From Candidatus Omnitrophota bacterium (GTDB taxonomy: Bacteria; Omnitrophota; Gorgyraeia; Gygaellales; Profunditerraquicolaceae): a stretch of 20,888 nucleotides of DNA. Numbering within the stretch: the first letter of the stretch is position 1; every line of letters begins with the position of its first letter. Below, piece by piece: positions 17,641 through 20,888 of the stretch. Location of the stretch: assembly GCA_028687525.1 (NCBI GenBank), contig JAQTZX010000004.1:1-20888 (forward strand). The letters run 5' to 3'. Under the pieces are notes generated by a model. That model searched no databases and was not told the origin of the DNA. It saw nothing but the letters and a program-made list of their open reading frames with translations. Made by a program: the position numbers and the translations under genes.

Positions 17641-17810
17641 TTTATCCGCCTTCGCGCAGAAAACCCCGTGTGTAAACACGCAGATGAATGCTGCGCTCCG
17701 GCGAGATGGTCATCCGCGCTCATGAAGGCGGACCTCGCCGACCCTCGGCCTGCCGAGAGGCAGGTGCGAAGCGGCGGCGGGTTTTCAGGGGACCACGGCT
17801 GTAAAGCCGT
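17641..17810 (+). repeat. Structured repeat element, copy B
   Basis: Shares its left end (17642-17667) and right stem-loop ACGGC-TGTAAA-GCCGT (17795-17810) with copy A at 9788-9961; the inner stem pair is C-G in one copy and G-C in the other while the loop is identical. It contains two overlapping, mutually exclusive stems: CTCGG/CCGAG (17744-17757) and CCTGCC/GGCAGG (17749-17764). It lies in the 411-nt acpP-fabF gap, which has a terminator at its start and no convincing gene. Confidence 0.6.
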
Positions 17811-17879
17811 AAAGTTCCATAATCCGGAGCTCCGGGGAGCAGACTGATTAAACGGATTTCTCAACAAACTGCTGAAACT

Positions 17880-19127
17880 ATGACTGAAAACAGAGTAGTG
17901 GTAACCGGGTTAGGGGTTATTTCACCGGTCGGCAATGATAAGAATACTTTTTGGAATTCTCTTAAAGAGGGTAAGTCGGGTATCGGGCCGTTGACTTTGT
18001 TCGACGCTTCGGAATTTGACGCCAAGATTTCCGGAGAAGTGAAGTTTTTTGATCCGCAGCTTTACGGGATCAACAAGAAAGACGCCCGCCGGATGGAGAA
18101 ATTCATACAGTTTTCGATAGCAAGCGCCAGGCAGGCGATTGACGATTCGGGGCTGGTTTTGGATAAAGAGGACCGGGAGCGCATAGGAGTGGTGGTGGGT
18201 TCGGGTATCGGGAGCCTGCGAATCATGGAGGAAGAACATTCGGTTCTTTTAAAAGGCGGGCCCGGACGGATAACGCCTTTTTTGATTCCTATGCTTATCG
18301 TGAACGAGGCCGCCGGGCATATCGGGATGGTTTTTGGTTTAAAAGGCCCCAATACTTGTATTACCACAGCCTGTGCTTCGGGAAATCATTCCATAGGAGA
18401 GGCTTTCAGGATAATTCAGCGCGGTGACGCGGATGTAATGGTATCCGGCGGAACAGAGAGTTGTATAACTCCCCTGGGAGTAGGCGGTTTCTGCGCCTTG
18501 AAAGCGTTGAGTACCAGGAATAATGAACCTCAGCAGGCAAGCCGTCCTTTTGACGCTGAACGCAACGGTTTCGTTATGTCTGAAGGATGCGGCCTCGTGG
18601 TTTTAGAGTCTCTTGAACATGCCCGTAAAAGGGGTGCGTATATTTACGCGGAAGTAGCGGGATTCGGCATGTCCTGCGATGCTTATCATTTGACCGCCCC
18701 TGATCCCGAGGGATACGGCGCTTCTTTGTCTATGAAATGGGCTCTTAGGGATGCGAAAATGAACCCGGAAAAAGTGGAGTACATAAATGCCCACGGTACT
18801 TCCACCAAAATGAACGATAAAGTGGAAACCCTGGCGATAAAGAAGTCGCTGGGGGATCACGCTAAAAAAGTCATGGTCAGCTCCACCAAATCCATGACCG
18901 GCCATTTGCTGGGGGCCGCGGCCGGTATAGAGTTTGTGGCGTGCTGCTTGAGCATAAAGAATAAAGTTGTATTGCCTACTATTAATTACCAGCACCCCGA
19001 TCCGGACTGCGACCTTGATTATGTCCCCAATACGGCCAGGGAATATGACCTGGATGTTTGCATGTCGAATTCTCTGGGTTTCGGCGGGCACAATGCAACC
19101 ATCGTGCTGCGGAAGTTCAAAGGGTAA
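17880..19127 (+). CDS. fabF: 3-oxoacyl-ACP synthase II
   Basis: Elongates acyl-ACP with malonyl-ACP by decarboxylative condensation. 415 residues, typical for FabF. Catalytic residues are in place: Cys165 in TTACASGNHSIG, His305 in NAHGTSTKMND and His342 in KSMTGHLLGAA, with Lys337. The end FGGHNATIVLRKF is standard. No SD is evident before the ATG. It is cut off from acpP by a terminator and a repeat element, so it must have a separate promoter, not identified. With fabH absent from this cluster, FabF is the only condensing enzyme seen here. Confidence 0.97.
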   Translation: MTENRVVVTGLGVISPVGNDKNTFWNSLKEGKSGIGPLTLFDASEFDAKISGEVKFFDPQLYGINKKDARRMEKFIQFSIASARQAIDDSGLVLDKEDRERIGVVVGSGIGSLRIMEEEHSVLLKGGPGRITPFLIPMLIVNEAAGHIGMVFGLKGPNTCITTACASGNHSIGEAFRIIQRGDADVMVSGGTESCITPLGVGGFCALKALSTRNNEPQQASRPFDAERNGFVMSEGCGLVVLESLEHARKRGAYIYAEVAGFGMSCDAYHLTAPDPEGYGASLSMKWALRDAKMNPEKVEYINAHGTSTKMNDKVETLAIKKSLGDHAKKVMVSSTKSMTGHLLGAAAGIEFVACCLSIKNKVVLPTINYQHPDPDCDLDYVPNTAREYDLDVCMSNSLGFGGHNATIVLRKFKG

Positions 19128-19143
19128 CAGGTTGTGCGAGTTG

Positions 19144-19287
19144 TGTACCGGGTACAGCATTGACATGTTGTTTCGATGTAACAAAGTACCCGGTACTGCA
19201 TTTGTTTTTAACGGGGTGGCTTCTCAAAAAGCGCACCGGGTGCTTCTTTAGTAATAGACGGAAGCAGAATCTGCACCCGGTGCAGAT
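19144..19287. repeat. Palindrome cluster upstream of leuC (four copies)
   Basis: Four copies of an 11-bp near-palindrome: GTACCGGGTAC (19145-19155), GTACCCGGTAC (19186-19196), GCACCGGGTGC (19233-19243) and GCACCCGGTGC (19273-19283). Copy 2 is the exact reverse complement of copy 1, and copy 4 of copy 3, so each pair can also form a longer hairpin. Copy 4 extends to a 19-bp palindrome (19269-19287) ending 6 nt before the leuC ATG. They may be operators or RNA structures. No gene is seen in the 166-nt gap. Confidence 0.75.
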
Positions 19288-19293
19288 ACGAGT

Positions 19294-20577
19294 ATGGCTC
19301 ATACTATTGCAGAGAAAATCTTACTGAAGCATACCGATAAAAAAAACATCCGGCCCGGTGAATTCATTGAGGCGGATATTGATTTGGCTTTAGCAAATGA
19401 TATCACCGCTCCGTTGGCGATAGAGGAATTTAAAAAAGCCGGGTTTACCAGGGTTTTTGACCGGAAGAAGGTGGTTTTTGTTTCAGATCACTTTGCTCCG
19501 GCAAAGGATGCGCGCAGCGCCAATCAATGTAAATTTGTTTCCCGTTTTTCCGCTGAACAGGGCATTGAAAATTATTTCGAGGTCGGCAGGATGGGGATTG
19601 AACATGCCCTTTTACCCGAGCTCGGGCTGGTGAAACCCGGGGATCTGGTGATTGGAGCGGATTCCCATACGTGCACGTATGGCGCCCTGGGGTGTTATTC
19701 GACCGGTATCGGTTCCACGGACCTTGCGCGTGGACTGGCAGATGGAAAATGCTGGTTTAAAGTGCCTCCTTCCATAAAATTCGTTTATCAGGGAGAAGTG
19801 GGGAAATGGATAGGAGGTAAAGATTTGATTCTGTTCACCATAGGCGCCATTGGTGTGGACGGGGCATTGTATAGCGCGATGGAATTTACCGGTCCGGTTG
19901 TCCGCGGGATGAATATGGATAACCGTTTTACCATGAGTAATATGGCTATTGAAGCGGGGGCAAGGGCGGGGATAATTGAGCCGGATGAAAAAACTTTTGA
20001 CTTCGTCAAAAGAAGTAATAGTTCACCGGTAACAGTTCACAAAAAAGAGGAATTGTTGAATCTGCATAGCGATAAAGATGCCCAGTATGCCAAAGTGTAT
20101 GAATGGGATGTCAGCGGCATGGATCCGCAAGTCGCCTGTCCGCATCTTCCCGGTAATGTTAAACCGGTAAAAAAGTTGAAGGATACCAGGCTTGACCAGG
20201 TGGTTATCGGTTCCTGTACGAACGGCCGGATAACAGATTTGAGGATTGCCGCGCGTATACTTAAGGGCAAAAAGGCCAAATCCGGTTTAAGGTTGATCGT
20301 TATCCCCGGTACCCAGAGCATTTACACGCAGGCGATACAGGAGGGGCTTGCGGAGATATTCGTGGATGCAGGCGGGATCTTTTCTACTCCTACCTGCGGA
20401 CCGTGTCTGGGGGGGCATATAGGTATATTAACCGATGGTGAAGTGTGTTTGGCGACTACAAACCGCAATTTCATCGGCAGGATGGGGAGTCCGAAGTCTT
20501 TTGTATACTTGTCGGGCCCGGCGGTCGCGGCGGCAAGCGCGATTACCGGCAGGATAACGCATCCGGAGGAAGTTTAA
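19294..20577 (+). CDS. leuC: 3-isopropylmalate dehydratase large subunit (LeuC2 type)
   Basis: Isomerises 2- to 3-isopropylmalate in leucine synthesis with the small subunit LeuD. 427 residues, the shorter archaeal/thermophile-like form related to homoaconitase subunits rather than the ~465-residue E. coli LeuC. The [4Fe-4S] cluster cysteines are visible: Cys308 in IGSCTNGR, and Cys368 and Cys371 in TCGPCLGGH. Other landmarks: SDHFAPAKD (64-72), GADSHTCTYGALG (121-133). A homoaconitase or citramalate-type isomerase role cannot be excluded by sequence alone, as LeuC2/HacA overlap. Start context CAGATACGAGT lacks a good SD and is repeated before leuD. leuD follows after 91 nt. Confidence 0.93.
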   Translation: MAHTIAEKILLKHTDKKNIRPGEFIEADIDLALANDITAPLAIEEFKKAGFTRVFDRKKVVFVSDHFAPAKDARSANQCKFVSRFSAEQGIENYFEVGRMGIEHALLPELGLVKPGDLVIGADSHTCTYGALGCYSTGIGSTDLARGLADGKCWFKVPPSIKFVYQGEVGKWIGGKDLILFTIGAIGVDGALYSAMEFTGPVVRGMNMDNRFTMSNMAIEAGARAGIIEPDEKTFDFVKRSNSSPVTVHKKEELLNLHSDKDAQYAKVYEWDVSGMDPQVACPHLPGNVKPVKKLKDTRLDQVVIGSCTNGRITDLRIAARILKGKKAKSGLRLIVIPGTQSIYTQAIQEGLAEIFVDAGGIFSTPTCGPCLGGHIGILTDGEVCLATTNRNFIGRMGSPKSFVYLSGPAVAAASAITGRITHPEEV

Positions 20578-20595
20578 CAGGTAGAAGCGAATTGT

Positions 20596-20668
20596 GTACC
20601 GGGTGCATCTTGAAGCGTACCGGGTACAAGGACCGAAAGAGTAAGCTCTACCCGCTACAGATACGAGT
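20596..20668. repeat. Palindrome cluster upstream of leuD (three copies)
   Basis: The same family as before leuC: GTACCGGGTGC (20596-20606), GTACCGGGTAC (20617-20627) and a diverged CTACCCGCTAC (20648-20658). After the last copy, CAGATACGAGT then ATG repeats exactly the sequence in front of leuC (19283 onward). The spacing from last palindrome to ATG is the same in both genes, pointing to a duplicated upstream unit. Confidence 0.7.
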
Positions 20669-20888
20669 ATGATACTAAAAGGGACAACGCACAAGTTTGG
20701 CGACGATATCAACACCGACGATATAATTTCGGCGAAATATCTGGTCTCTACCGATGCGTCCGAACTGGGCAGGCATTGTATGGAGAGCATTCGTCCTGAT
20801 TTTTCCGCGAATGTTAAATCAGGCGATATTATCGCTGCGGGTAAAAATTTCGGCTGCGGCTCGTCCCGTGAGCATGCACCGCTCGCCG
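20669..20888 (+). CDS. leuD: 3-isopropylmalate dehydratase small subunit, 5' part
   Basis: Partial: 73 codons before the window ends. The swivel-domain small subunit completes the LeuCD isomerase. The start ILKGTTHKFGDDINTDDII (2-20) and the active-site region GKNFGCGSSREHAP (58-71), with the GSSRE substrate loop, are typical of the short LeuD2/HacB type (about 160-170 residues), matching the LeuC2 type of its neighbour. The start is the ATG at 20669, in the same CAGATACGAGT context as leuC and without a good SD. Confidence 0.93.
   Translation, partial: MILKGTTHKFGDDINTDDIISAKYLVSTDASELGRHCMESIRPDFSANVKSGDIIAAGKNFGCGSSREHAPLA

Noticed and set aside
17544..17867. Minus-strand 107-codon frame across repeat copy B
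   Set aside because: The frame follows the hairpin-rich repeat, has no SD or family signature, and the sister copy A does not keep a comparable frame.
19144..20668. CRISPR array made of the GTACC repeats
   Set aside because: Repeats are 11 bp palindromes at irregular distances, interrupted by leuC; no CRISPR-like repeat or spacer length and no cas genes.

Overview
This window looks like part of a bacterial chromosome carrying the 3' two thirds of an rRNA operon followed by a dense block of core metabolic genes. The genes are short-spaced and mostly on the + strand. Many have no clear Shine-Dalgarno site, although the 16S tail carries a normal anti-SD (CCTCC). Gene order, the 16S tail, a GspG-like pseudopilin, a HD-GYP protein and a LeuC2/LeuD2-type isopropylmalate isomerase fit an uncultured didermic lineage such as Omnitrophota or a PVC relative. 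That placement is inference; no database was searched.

Region 1 (1-4765) is the rrn operon: 16S 3' end, a 16S-23S spacer with tRNA-Ile(GAU), tRNA-Ala(UGC), several hairpins, a degenerate second tRNA-Ala 3' half and a boxA-like site, then 23S, 5S and a strong bidirectional terminator. The 23S gene is interrupted inside the peptidyl-transferase centre (after E. coli-equivalent U2500) by a 414-nt ORF-less group I intron whose P1, P2, P3, P7, P8 and P9 helices can be read from the sequence. A 25-bp stem flanks the 23S for processing.

Region 2 (4766-10460) has a pseudopilin gene facing the rRNA operon, then a class I DAHP synthase (aromatic amino acids), a membrane-anchored GAF/HD-GYP protein, a MazG-type pyrophosphohydrolase, an exported cyclophilin, two small unknown proteins, a ~174-nt repeat element and a stand-alone BatD-like domain protein.

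Region 3 (10463-17540) is a housekeeping run: recG, rsmD, coaD, yceD, rpmF, plsX, fabD, fabG and acpP, ending in a C8/G8 terminator. fabH is absent from its usual place between plsX and fabD. CoaD makes the CoA precursor (dephospho-CoA), and the remaining fab genes supply malonyl-ACP, reduction and elongation; plsX links this to phospholipid synthesis. A 10-bp-phased inverted array of GTTAA units lies between recG and rsmD.

Region 4 (17541-20888) holds a second copy of the ~170-nt repeat element, fabF, then leuC and a truncated leuD (leucine synthesis). Both leu genes are preceded by the same palindrome family (consensus TRYACCSGGTRYA) and by an identical 14-nt start context lacking a good Shine-Dalgarno.

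The best candidates for something undescribed are the L2500 group I intron, the paired structured repeats with compensatory stem changes, the leuC/leuD palindrome clusters and the two helically or octamer-phased inverted arrays.
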